This document shows, piece after piece, positions 36,001 to 45,209 of a stretch of DNA of 64,000 nt. Made by a program: the position numbers and the translations under genes. Numbering within the stretch: position 1 is the first letter of the stretch; each line of letters begins with the position of its first letter. The stretch comes from Toxotes chatareus. Its lineage: Eukaryota; Chordata; Actinopteri; Toxotidae. The notes under the pieces were generated by a model. It searched no databases. It worked only from the letters and a program-made list of their open reading frames with translations, and had not been told where the DNA came from. The stretch is from positions 14,261,001-14,325,000 of the forward strand of contig CM028889.1 in NCBI GenBank assembly GCA_016801885.1. The letters run 5' to 3'.

Positions 36001-38274
36001 GTCAAAAAAATTTTGACTTTTTTTGCCCGAAAAAAACGCCATACTATACTATATGCGTTTTTTTATGACATTTTGAGTCAAAAAATTTTTTTTTTTTGAC
36101 TTTTTTTGGCCGATTTTGACGCTACTATATACTATGATGTTTTTTATGACATTTTGAGGTCAAAAATTTTTTTTGACTTTTTTTGCCGAAAAAAAACGCT
36201 TTACTATACTATACTCGTTTTTTATGACATTTTGAGGTCAAAAATTTTTTTTGACTTTTTTTTGCCCGAAAAAAAAAACGCCATACTATACTATGACGTT
36301 TTTTATGACATTTTGAGGTCAAAAATTTTTTTGACTTTTTTTGCCGAAAAAAACGCCATACTATACTATGACGTTTTTTTATGACATTTTGAGGTCAAAA
36401 AAAATTTTTTGACTTTTTTTTCCGAAAAAACGCCTTACTATACTATGACGTTTTTTTATGACATTTTGAGGTCAAAAAAATTTTTTGACTTTTTTTTTCC
36501 GAAAAACGCCATACTATACGCGTTTTTTTATGACATTTTGAGGTCAAAAATTTTTTTTTTTATTTTGACGCCATACTATACTATGACGTTTTTTATGACA
36601 TTTTGAGGTCAAAAAAATTTTTTTTTGATTTTTTTGGCCGATTTTGACGCCTTACTATACTATACTATGACGTTTTTTATGACATTTTGAGGTGAAAAAA
36701 ATTTTTGACTTTTTTTGTCAAAAAAAAACGCCATACTATACTATGACGTTTTTTTATGACATTTTGAGGTCAAAAAATTTTGAAAACTATCTTTTTTGAT
36801 TTTTTTTTGCCTTTTTTTTGACTATTTTTTGAACATCGATTTTGACTTTTTACTATACTATTTTTTTTTATGACATTTTGAAAAAATTTTTTTTTGACTT
36901 TTTTGCCCGAAAAAACGCTTACTATACTATACTATGACGTTTTTTATGACATTTTGAGGTCAAAAAAATTTTTGACTTTTTTTTTTTTGGATTTTGACGC
37001 CTTACTATACTATATATTTTTTATGACATTTTGAGGTCAAAAAAATTTTTTGACTTTTTTTGTCCGATTTTGACGCCTTACTATACTATGACGTTTTTTA
37101 TGACATTTTGAGGTCAAAAAATTTTTTGACTTTTTTTTTGCCGAAAAAAAAACGCCATACTATACTATGACGTTTTTTATGACATTTTGAGGTCAAAAAT
37201 TTTTTTGATTTTTTTTTGCCGAAAAAAACGCCATACTATACTATGACGTTTTTTATGACATTTTGAGGTCAAAAATTTTTTGACTTTCTAAAATTTTTTT
37301 TTTTTAAAATTTTTTTGCTTTACTACGATTTTGACGTTACTATTTGACGTTTTTTTGACATTTTAAGGTCAAAAAATTTTTGACTTTTTACGATTTTGAC
37401 GCCTTACTATACTATGACGTTTTTTTTATGACATTTTGAGGTCAAAAAATTTTTTGACTTTTTTTTGGCCGATTTTGACGCCCTTACTATACTATGACGT
37501 TTTTTTTATGACATTTTGAGGTCAAAAAAAATTTTGACTTTTTTTTGCCTGAAAAAAACATTATACTATACTATGACGTTTTTTTTATGACATTTTGAGG
37601 TCAAAAAAAAAAATTTTGACTTTTTTTGGCTGATTTTGACGCCTTACTATACTATGACGTTTTTTTATGACATTTTGAGGTCAAAAAAATTTTTGACTTT
37701 TTTTGGCCGATTTTGACGCCTTACTATACTATGACGTTTTTTTATGACATTTTGAGGTCAAAAAATTTTTTGACTTTTTTTGGTTGATTTTGACGCCATA
37801 CTATACTATGACGTTTTTTTATGACATTTTGAGGTCAAAAATTTTTTGATTTTTTTGATTTTGGCCTTATTTTGACGCGTTTTTTTTTACTATACTATGA
37901 CGTTTTTTATGACTTTTTTGAGGTCAAAAAAATTACTTTTGTTTTTTTTTTGGCCGATTTTGACGCCTTACTATACTATGACGTTTTTTATGACATTTTG
38001 AGGTCATAAAAATTTTTTGACTTTTTTTGGCCGATTTTGACGCTTTTTACTATACTATGACTTTTTTTTATGACATTTTGAGTACATACTAATTTTATGA
38101 CTTTTTTTTGATGATTTTTGATTTTAATATACTATGACTTTTTTTTGCATATTTTTTTGGCCATTTTTTACGCCATACTATACTATGACTTTTTTTTTTA
38201 TGATTTTGAGGTCATACTAAAGTATGACTTTTTTTGCCGATTTTGATGCCTTACTATACTATGACCTTTTTTTT

Positions 38275-38935
38275 AGGGCCCAAGCATGAAATTTGAAGCT
38301 AAATTTACTTGTAACTAAGGGATTATTATTACTCTCCTCTCTTTATATTTTTCTCCCGCTGCTTTGTTTTTTAATTTGACCCCTGAACGTGCTCAAAACT
38401 CACCAAACTTACTCCCCAACGAAAGTTTACTATAACGCTTTATGACATTTTGAGGTCTGTAGCGCCCCCTAGAGTTTGTGAAAATTCCAAGTAAGACCCA
38501 CGGACTTGAAATTCAGTACACAGATGCATCATGTCCATATGAGAAAAAAAGTCTCTTGGAGGAAAGTTCTATGATGTACAGGAAGTCCGTCATTTTGGAA
38601 AAATGCCACCATTCTGCATTTCGCACAGCTTGTACTTTAACAAACTCGTCCTCGGAGAATGGTCCGATCATGTTGAAAATTGCTCTGTTTGCTCTTAAGG
38701 CCTTCATGAAAAAAAGTTGTGAAAAGCTTTGGTCTGGGTTACACGGTCTGGTTGTGGTGCCACCACGAAATTGACCCAACACACACAGGAAATGGATGTA
38801 TTTGTGCCTGTATCTCCCACATACTTCATCCAATGTGGATCAAACTTTACAGTCATGTTGATCATGTGATTCAGAACAGATTGATGTACTGATATCATGA
38901 TACACAAATAGCGCCAACTACTGGGAATAGGAAAT
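38275..38935 (+). mobile_element. Teleost-type dispersed element, GGGCCC start
   Basis: Starts AGGGCCCAAGCATGAAATTT at 38275, then AAGGGATTATTATTACTCTC near 38319, GCTCAAAACTCACCAAACTT near 38391, TAGCGCCCCCTAGAG at 38460-38474, CAGGAAGTCCGTCATTTTGG at 38579-38598, and TTTAACAAACTCGTCCTC near 38636. It finishes near AATAGCGCCAACTACTGGG at 38908. The order of these strings matches an abundant teleost dispersed repeat I know by pattern (GGGCCCGAGC start, TAGCGCCACC, ACAGGAAGTCGGCCATTTTG). No intact coding region is present; 98- and 106-codon frames on opposite strands carry no domain. It abuts the satellite with no gap and contains a satellite-like stretch. Confidence 0.65.
38429..38457 (+). 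repeat. Isolated satellite-like segment inside the dispersed element
   Basis: This 29-bp stretch contains TATGACATTTTGAGGTC (38441-38457), identical to box 2 of the satellite, preceded by ACTATAACGCTT, which matches ACTATGACGTTTTTT of box 1 except for one substitution and a shorter T-run. After it, the element continues with TGTAGCGCC, not satellite. Either the satellite was born from this part of the element, or a satellite fragment was copied in. Confidence 0.8.
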
Positions 38936-39042
38936 ATGTGTATTTTTCATGTAGTTATGTGTATTTTTCATGTAGTTCACTGGAAAGCAGACCAGATGAA
39001 GAGGGAGAAACTGATCAGCATACAAAAGAGAACACAGTGACA

Positions 39043-39200
39043 TGCTCATATTATGCTACACACATACAGCACCTACTGGGGAGAAGACATGTCTTTTGTA
39101 CATGTGTATGTCTCTGTATATCTGGAGAGCAGATGAGATTAGGGCTGTTGGAAAGAAGAGAAGAGAAGATAGTGGAGGCATTGGTGCAGTTGAGCTCCTT
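39043..39200 (+). repeat. Dispersed repeat fragment, pair member 1
   Basis: Aligns by eye with 40861-40990: TGCTCATATTATGCTACAC versus TGCTCATATGATGATACAC, then CACCTACTGGGGAG versus CGCCCCCTGCTGGGAG, CATGTCTTTT in both, and AGAGCAGATGAGA versus AGAGCAGAAGAGA. The AGCGCC..CTGCTGG word is shared with the end of the 38.3-38.9 kb element, so these fragments may belong to one family. Confidence 0.6.
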
Positions 39201-39360
39201 TTACTTGGAGCCATAAATGTCTGTTTATGTCAGTGTGCCATGTGAGCTATATAATGGAAATACATACATTCTACATAGATGTGTTAACATGGAGTTGTCA
39301 TGACAAGCTGTGTAGATTTAGGATTTTGTGTGGATCTTACATCATCAATCTATTAGCAGG

Positions 39361-39420
39361 GCACTGCAGGGAATTGAACCCCACCCTAGTGTACTAGGTG
39401 TACCATAACCAGTGCCTTTT
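39361..39420 (-). repeat. tRNA-like fragment (B-box match)
   Basis: On the minus strand the sequence contains GGGGTTCAATTCCCTGC, an excellent match to a tRNA T-arm and the pol III B box. It is preceded by CTGGTTATGGTACACC, a weak A-box-like string. There is no complete cloverleaf, so this is a tRNA-derived SINE fragment or degraded pseudogene, not a working tRNA. Confidence 0.35.
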
Positions 39421-40025
39421 GCTTTTTGAAGTGATGTAAAGGTAAAGCAAAACCTATATTTCAACAGCATTTCTTAAATATTGTGTTATCAACATATCTA
39501 GTTAGAATGAGATATGGCATTTGTGGAAATGCTGTTGTAATGTAGGAAAGAAAACCTTACTTTGAATAATGTATATGACATATATGTAGGTATTAACTGC
39601 TATAGAATCAAAGCATGGATTTATGACATGTAATCTATAATGTGTTATGTATTTTTGCATTATGTCTGTGGATAAGTGGTGATGTACATGATTGTATATG
39701 ATTTGAAATAGTTCTTAATTGTTGAGAAAGTAGAGAAAGCAAAGGATTTGGACATGTAAAGAGCACACAAACACAGTAGAAATGTAGAAAATGCACCAGA
39801 GCTCTGTTGTGCTCCAGCAATAAAAAAAACACAGTATATAAAAATATAAGTTCAGAAAAACAGGTAAAAAAGACTGCAACATATCTCTGTTCTGCATCAT
39901 ATCTCAACTACACCAAAGCTAGAACTGTTTAAATGTGTTTTAATAACACCTGTGTACACATCAACAAGCAAGCCACAACCATTGTAAAATTGCTTTTAAT
40001 CACTAAAACATTCTCAACCTCCATC

Positions 40026-40112
40026 CACAAACTCTAACCAACACTAAGGTGATTTACAAATAACACACTGTCCATCAAACCAAATTACATGTTTTATCTG
40101 CACAGATAATTC
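40026..40112 (+). repeat. 87-bp direct repeat, copy 1
   Basis: Matches 40743-40829 at a constant offset of 717 bases: ACAAATAACACACTGTCCAT and ACCAAATTACATGTTT are shared, with a handful of substitutions. Not a terminal repeat of any element I can name. Confidence 0.92.
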
Positions 40113-40742
40113 ATCTTACAATGCAGATCAACATTTGTACTGCCAAAATAAACCCCATCTAACCAAAAACCAACACACTATACAAATTATACAAAGCTTT
40201 AACTATTACCAAATCATCCACATGGCAAAAATGTCTACCTAAACTCACCTTGTTGTTTTTATTCACACTTTGGCAGAATTCCCCAAAAACAAAAGGGGGG
40301 TGTGGCCACAGACATCATTCATCAACCATAAGACACCACTGAACCAAACAACTAGTCCCACTCAACTAAAGTCCCACCTCCCTACATTTAATCATGAAAT
40401 GTGTATGGTTAAAATACAAATTACACAATGCTTGGAAAAAAACAATGTCTAACTTTTAACAACAGGCTCCATTAACCTGCTTCATCAACATCTCTCAAAG
40501 TGAACACTGACTGCGTGAGTTATCCTCTGACAAACTTCATGATATTTTTTCTTAACATGTGCAACTTTCTTGTAACCACATTACACATGTAGTCACATAA
40601 ACACAACTCACTCAAAGTACAAATGTCCATTAAAGTTAACTTTTTCATATATATATATCCACAAATACCAGGATATATTTAACCAAGGACATCCTGGTAT
40701 TCTTAACATATGTGGCTGAAAATAACACCATTGAAATGTCTA

Positions 40743-40829
40743 CACAAACTCTAAACAACACTAAAGTAATTTACAAATAACACACTGTCCATTAAACCAA
40801 ATTACATGTTTGCTCTGCACAGATAATCA
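40743..40829 (+). repeat. 87-bp direct repeat, copy 2
   Basis: Second copy of the 40026-40112 unit, ending with CTCTGCACAGATAAT at 40815-40829, 32 bases upstream of the 40861 dispersed fragment. The intervening 630 bp contain a TATATATATATCC run near 40649-40660 and CA/AC-rich words but no gene. Confidence 0.92.
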
Positions 40830-40860
40830 GGATGACCTTCACACTCTCAACTCATTTATA

Positions 40861-40990
40861 TGCTCATATGATGATACACTCATAGCGCCCCCTGCTGGGA
40901 GGGGGCCATGTCTTTTCTGTTGCTGTATACTGCTGTGCTTCTCTGGGGAGAAGAGCAGAAGAGAGAGAGAGGACATAGGAGGACTCTTGT
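40861..40990 (+). repeat. Dispersed repeat fragment, pair member 2
   Basis: Partner of 39043-39200. It contains CATAGCGCCCCCTGCTGGGA (40881-40900) and a GAGAGAGAGAGGA run near 40962-40974. Short open frames on both strands over it are chance. Confidence 0.6.
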
Positions 40991-40999
40991 GATTTTCAT

Positions 41000-41820
41000 A
41001 ATATTAACAACATGTGGCTTTATTAAACAATTAAAATTACAATCATTTGCTAATGAAAGAGAACTCCAGGCAGTTTGCCATGCAGCTGATGTGCAGTTCA
41101 TTGTCTATAATTGCACAAAATCAGGGTGTGTCACTGTCAGAAAATTAATATAGATGACGTGTTGTTATACTAACCTCCCACACTCTTATTTGCTGATAAA
41201 GTGGTAAGATGAAACTATTGGCTATGCAGGTTTTCCCTTTTGAATGCACAGAGGGCTGATGTAATTATCCCTTTGAGCTACTAAACTAGGATTAGGGCCA
41301 ACATGGAAAACTGGATTTTATGTCAGAATAAACATAATATGGGTGAAAGAGTGATAGTACTGTAGATTTGTCGGTTATAAAAAGGTAAACCATGTACAAT
41401 TTACACACATAAAGTCCATGGATGGGCAATTGTATTAAAGCATCACACAAAGAAACTAATGTTATTCGCATGCAACAATATGAAGGCTGTATAAAATTAC
41501 TGTTTTGTAGCTCATCTCCTCTGACCTGATTTTGAAACTGGCCTAATCTCTCAATGCATGAAGGCATTAGTGAGTTGTCTGTGCAATTCATTTCCACAAG
41601 GGGGTGATGTTGGGCTCATTTGGCATTTTGACATTTTTTTCTCCCTAAATCATCACTTCATTAAATAAAGCCTCACACAACCGTCACACCAAATCAGTTA
41701 CTGTCAGCATTCAAAGAATCACACACTGACAGATGAGAATATTGCCTTTGTCTGAATCCCACCATTTAACAACACACTTCTAGCTTACAAATCACTCCCG
41801 CTGCATCCTTGTTGACCTGT
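41000..41820. other. Non-coding sequence, nothing recognised
   Basis: Unique AT-rich DNA without repeat ends. A 101-codon minus-strand frame at 41292-41597 has no recognisable domain. Confidence 0.5.
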
Positions 41821-41824
41821 TTTA

Positions 41825-41985
41825 TCAGTCGTCAAGCAAGCAAGGTTTGTGGATAAACCAACACGTTCCCGGCCCAAAAATAAGCCCTCTATGTCTCCGG
41901 CTTTGAAATGGGATCTTAAAAACAAGAGCTTGGCCCAGCCGCACTCTCTAATTAGAGAGGCCCACAGATGCCTGCATGCTCCCAC
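41825..41985. promoter_or_regulatory. Candidate regulatory block with 16-bp homeodomain palindrome
   Basis: CTCTCTAATTAGAGAG at 41944-41959 is a perfect 16-bp palindrome centred on TAATTA, the classic core of paired or dimeric homeodomain sites. It sits in a GC-balanced, repeat-free block (GCTTGGCCCAGCC upstream, GGCCCACAGATGCC downstream). Binding is inferred. Confidence 0.32.
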
Positions 41986-42179
41986 ACACACTCACACAAG
42001 CATACACACACATAGAAACCACACATGCACACATACCCAAATTACAGAAAGACAGAACAGATCAAAGTTAAAAGAACACAGTACAGTAGTTTGTGTATTT
42101 ACAACACCCCTTCCAAAAAATGACATGTAGTAAGTGTTGTTGTCTTTTTTTTTTTTGCTGAACTGATGCTGCTTGTGCA

Positions 42180-42370
42180 CTGAATTCAATGAATGCCTCT
42201 CCCAGATATTATTGGCACACCCATTGGTTTCTGTGTGCGTGAATGAGCTGGTTGTCATTTTCTATCTATGCGCTTTTTCAGTAATGTGTCACATGATTAG
42301 CGAAGCAGCCCTAGCCAGCCTTTATCATGCAAATGTTTTTCAATTTCCCCCCACAAAGAGCATACATAGC
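42180..42370. promoter_or_regulatory. Candidate regulatory block with POU octamer
   Basis: A perfect octamer ATGCAAAT lies at 42327-42334, with GCACACCCATTGG near 42210 (CACCC and CCAAT-reverse motifs) and CACATGATTAGC near 42290. The block is repeat-free and more GC-balanced than its flanks. Inference only. Confidence 0.3.
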
Positions 42371-42379
42371 TCATACAAA

Positions 42380-43185
42380 AGATGGCTTCAGACAGGCCCG
42401 TAACTCTCCGTCTCTGTCTCTCTCTCAAACACACTCACACTACACACACGCTGACAGAGTCCCATTTCAGTGGCCATATACAGTCATTTCTTGTCTGATG
42501 CACACACTGTCGCATTGAGAGCCATGCACAGTCTATGTGAGACACACAATTAGGGGCTCACACGTACACAAGCACGAACATGCATGTGTTTACACACTCA
42601 AAGAGAAAAACACACTAATGCTCAAATTCACACGCTCATACTCATCCTCACAGCTGGGTGCCCCTCTGAATGTGACCATGTGGATCTTATCACTAGTACA
42701 CATACACATAAACATTCCTACCTTACCAACTAAGGACTACTGGGCTATACTGATCAAGTGTGGACCACAATGTCTTGTCATTTTCAAAAAACAAGAAATA
42801 AACTGAACACAGACTGGGACATGAATATATACAAAGGCTTTCTTGGTGTTTTTCGAAAATGGATAATTCAACTCCATTCTTTTTACATAGTGTTCTCCAC
42901 TATACATACTGTGTTTATGGTGTATAAGACTAAGATTGATAATGTACTACTGCAGTCTGATAGCACTGGCAAAAAGCACAACAATCTAGAAAAAAACACT
43001 GAAGTATGTAACTGATAGCTATAGGTATTGTGTGCAGTGTAAATTAATGGCTATTAGTGTAGTAGGTTAATATAGTAGTGGCTAATTTAGTACTGGTGTT
43101 TTATTATAGTTGAGAAAATCTTTGTAGCAACTTCATGTTTCAGAAAAACCTGCACCTACTGCTTCTATCTGTCTGGGGGGAATTG
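42380..43185. other. Non-coding sequence, CA-rich then unique
   Basis: 42410-42680 is rich in ACACACTC-type words without a long perfect repeat. 42680-43185 is unique AT-rich sequence. No gene recognised. Confidence 0.5.
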
Positions 43186-43189
43186 CAGG

Positions 43190-45066
43190 ATTGGTTTTGA
43201 AACTCCAAGTACTGAAAATGGGTCAGATCTGAACCAGACGCTGCACCACTGGTACCTCAAGGTTGCAAACAAACCCACCACAATACTGATTGCAGCCACT
43301 CTCTCTCTCATTCAATCTTTCTTAAGTTCTTTCATCTTGATGTTGAACCCACAACCTCAAAACTTAAAAGATTTCTTCTAACACCCTAAACCATTTGGTC
43401 AGATGGATCTGAGTTTTATTTTGTAATGTATTTGAGAATTTGGATGTTGGACTTCAAAATTCAAGTACTCTTCTAACTCTGAGCAACAAGCTCAAAAGGC
43501 ATTTAACTATTTGTCACTTGCATATTTGTCAGATCCTTTGAGTCTTTAGTTGTTGGATTTCAAATTTCAGTGGCAAGTCTGACGATTGAAGATTTCAAAA
43601 CTTGGTGCTCCTCTAACACACTGAGATATTCATCAAAATTCACTAAGTTACCTGACGATAGAACCTCAGATTTTTAAAATAGTCCCCTAACACTGTGAGC
43701 CTCTGATTCCTTAAACCAGCAGGTCAGGATCATTTGAGGGGTCTTTCTTAGACTGTTTGTAATCGTTGTTTGGAAGTCAGACAGTTACCTGGGGCTTGGC
43801 CACACAACCTCAAAATTCCAAAACCATCCTCTAACACCATGAGCCATTTGCTGAGACACCTCTGAGCTGTATTTCTTTGAGCCTTTGGGTCTGCACTTTG
43901 GGTGTTGGACTTCAAAATTCACTGAGCCTTAAAAAAATTGAACTTCAGAACTTCCAAGTAGTGTTCTAACACACTGAACTATTTAGTGAAGGACTGTTTG
44001 ACCCTTTTTCTTGGAGCTTTTGCCTCATTCCTTTGGGGGCTGTCAGAAAGAAAAGTTGGGACCATCTTTGGCAGGTTATGCCAAGTGGAAAGGCAATTGA
44101 GTAACACAACCATTCCGAAGATTTGAGGTTGTGAGTTTGATCCTCAGACAACTTGTTGAACTTCAAAGGTCATCTAACAACAATAAGAGGACTGTTTGGT
44201 AGCTTTAGTGTTGTGAGTTTGAACCCTGTGTGTGCATTGAATTTTTAAGTCCAGTGTTCAAAGGAAAGAGTCAAAATCTCTAAGAAATAGTTGTCAAAGG
44301 TTTCTATTCAAATACCTTAGGGAGTAAGAGTCTCTGGAGTTTTGAGGTCTTGAGTTTGATCTTCAGGTTCCTCGGTTAATTTTGAAGTTCAGTGCTGAAA
44401 AGTAAGCATTCAGGAGCTCTAGGAATTAAGGGTCAGTTCTCTGACCATACATCTCATAGTGTTAGAGGAGTGCTTGGCAGGTTTCAGGTTGTGATTTTGA
44501 GTTCCTTATGAGGTTCAGTGAACTTTGAAGACCAACACAAAGTGAAGTTTGAAACATGCTCAGAGAGAAGTAACCAGTGTGAAGCGGATTTGGTGGTGTG
44601 GTGGTTCTGTTTGTGACCATAAAGCGGTGCAGTGTCTGTTATTTTAAATTAAATGATAAGAAATGATCTTCCTCTTTCTTTTAATTGAATTGATAAATAT
44701 TTTTATTCCTCTGCCTTCTTCATTTTCATGCAGTGTGAGGCTTACTATATTTATTAGCAAAATGACAGGAGACCATTTCCTTTCACAAACAGCCATTCAC
44801 ACTGTGGAGGAGTGTGAAAAAATGACGTGTATGATTAGTTGTTAAAATCCCTACTCCAGCCTACCAAGGCAGTGCTGCGCTTTCACACTCACACACCTGC
44901 AGGTCCTGTCTTGGCTAAAATTAAAATAAATTCAAAACAGAATTTCACACATAACTACAACATTATTTAAGGAATGACCAACAGTAGATCTCCTCAATGT
45001 CCCCTGTTGGCTCATCAGTCCACTGTTGGTGAGTGTGTTAAGACCAGGAGGTCCACTGTCGGATAG
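43190..45066. repeat. Composite repeat, copy 2: inverted arms and mirrored tRNA-like modules
   Basis: The left arm (43236-43283, GACGCTGCACCACTGG, then GTTGCAAACAAACCCACCAC) is the inverse of the right arm near 44590-44634 (GGTGGTGTGGTGG, then GCGGTGCAGTGTCTG). Between the arms lie about five modules with minus-strand tRNA-like character at 43343-43400, 43585-43640, 43661-43715, 43800-43855 and 43948-43990 (plus-strand AACCTCAAAA followed by TCTAACAC). Four plus-oriented modules follow at about 44125, 44208, 44343 and 44486 (GGTTGTGAGTTTGATCC-like). The part from 43878 on aligns with 15581-16540; this copy has about 310 bp more, accounted for by extra modules. No transcription is implied: the A/B boxes are degenerate. 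Confidence 0.7.
44978..45062. repeat. Imperfect stem, homologous to 16443-16523
   Basis: CCAACAGTAGATCTCC (44978-44993) opposes GGAGGTCCACTGTCGG (45047-45062): 13 of 16 positions pair normally plus one T-G pair. The loop shares AATGTCCCC and CACTGTTGGTGA-like strings with the perfect version at 16 kb. It is followed by GGATAGGTAT and a CA microsatellite. Confidence 0.85.
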
Positions 45067-45084
45067 GTATAAAAGCACATTCCA

Positions 45085-45110
45085 ACACACACACACACAC
45101 ACACACACAC
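45085..45110 (+). repeat. (AC)13 microsatellite
   Basis: 26 bases of AC dinucleotide immediately after the composite repeat. Confidence 0.96.
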
Positions 45111-45186
45111 GAATCATGACACAAAAAGTCCTATCAAATTTACTTCTTTTCCCAACCTTTTTCTTTCCTTTTTCTTCTGTTTCTTA

Positions 45187-45205
45187 CTCTCTCTCTCTCT
45201 CTCTC
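45187..45205 (+). repeat. (CT)9 microsatellite
   Basis: 19 bases of CT dinucleotide within a pyrimidine-rich stretch (45140-45220). Confidence 0.93.
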
Positions 45206-45209
45206 ATCT

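Larger units (their letters stand above)
24870..38274. repeat. Tandem satellite/minisatellite array, ~75-bp monomer, ~178 copies
   Basis: A 13.4-kb head-to-tail array. Each monomer reads in order: box 1 TACTATACTATGACG; a T-run; box 2 TATGACATTTTGAGGTCA; an A-run then T-run core; TTTTTGACTTTTTTT; and a linker, either GCCCGAAAAAAACGCCAT (type A) or GGCCGATTTTGACGCCTT (type B), with recombinants such as GCCCGAAAAAAACGCCTT. Period is 74-77 bp, varying mainly in homopolymer length; the start of box 1 falls at 26639 and again at 26714. The core GTCAAAAAATTTTTTGAC is a perfect palindrome in many monomers. Edge monomers are the most diverged (24870-24960 and 38060-38274). The array begins next to a TA tract and ends exactly where a GGGCCC-starting dispersed element begins. 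Because 75 is divisible by 3, long frames persist on both strands; these are not genes. Confidence 0.98.

Noticed and set aside
26620..36606. Numerous 60-98-codon open frames in the satellite, with recurring peptides such as YYDVFYDILRSK (plus) and KCHKKRHSIVWRFF (minus).
   Set aside because: The monomer is close to 75 bp, a multiple of 3, so any stop-free phase repeats every 25 codons on both strands. Frames break wherever homopolymer length changes, there is no start or regulatory context, and both strands behave alike. This is a by-product of the period, not a repeat protein.
24870..38274. CRISPR array.
   Set aside because: There are no unique spacers between repeats: the whole 75-bp unit is repeated and the linkers come in only two types. 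The surrounding DNA is vertebrate and no cas-like gene is present.
24870..38274. Centromeric satellite with a CENP-B box.
   Set aside because: The reverse complement of the type-A linker (GGCGTTTTTTTCGGGC) shares the spaced CG and CGGG of a CENP-B box but lacks the leading TT and the central A. The array is also bounded by non-satellite DNA within 13.4 kb. It is not enough to call a centromere.
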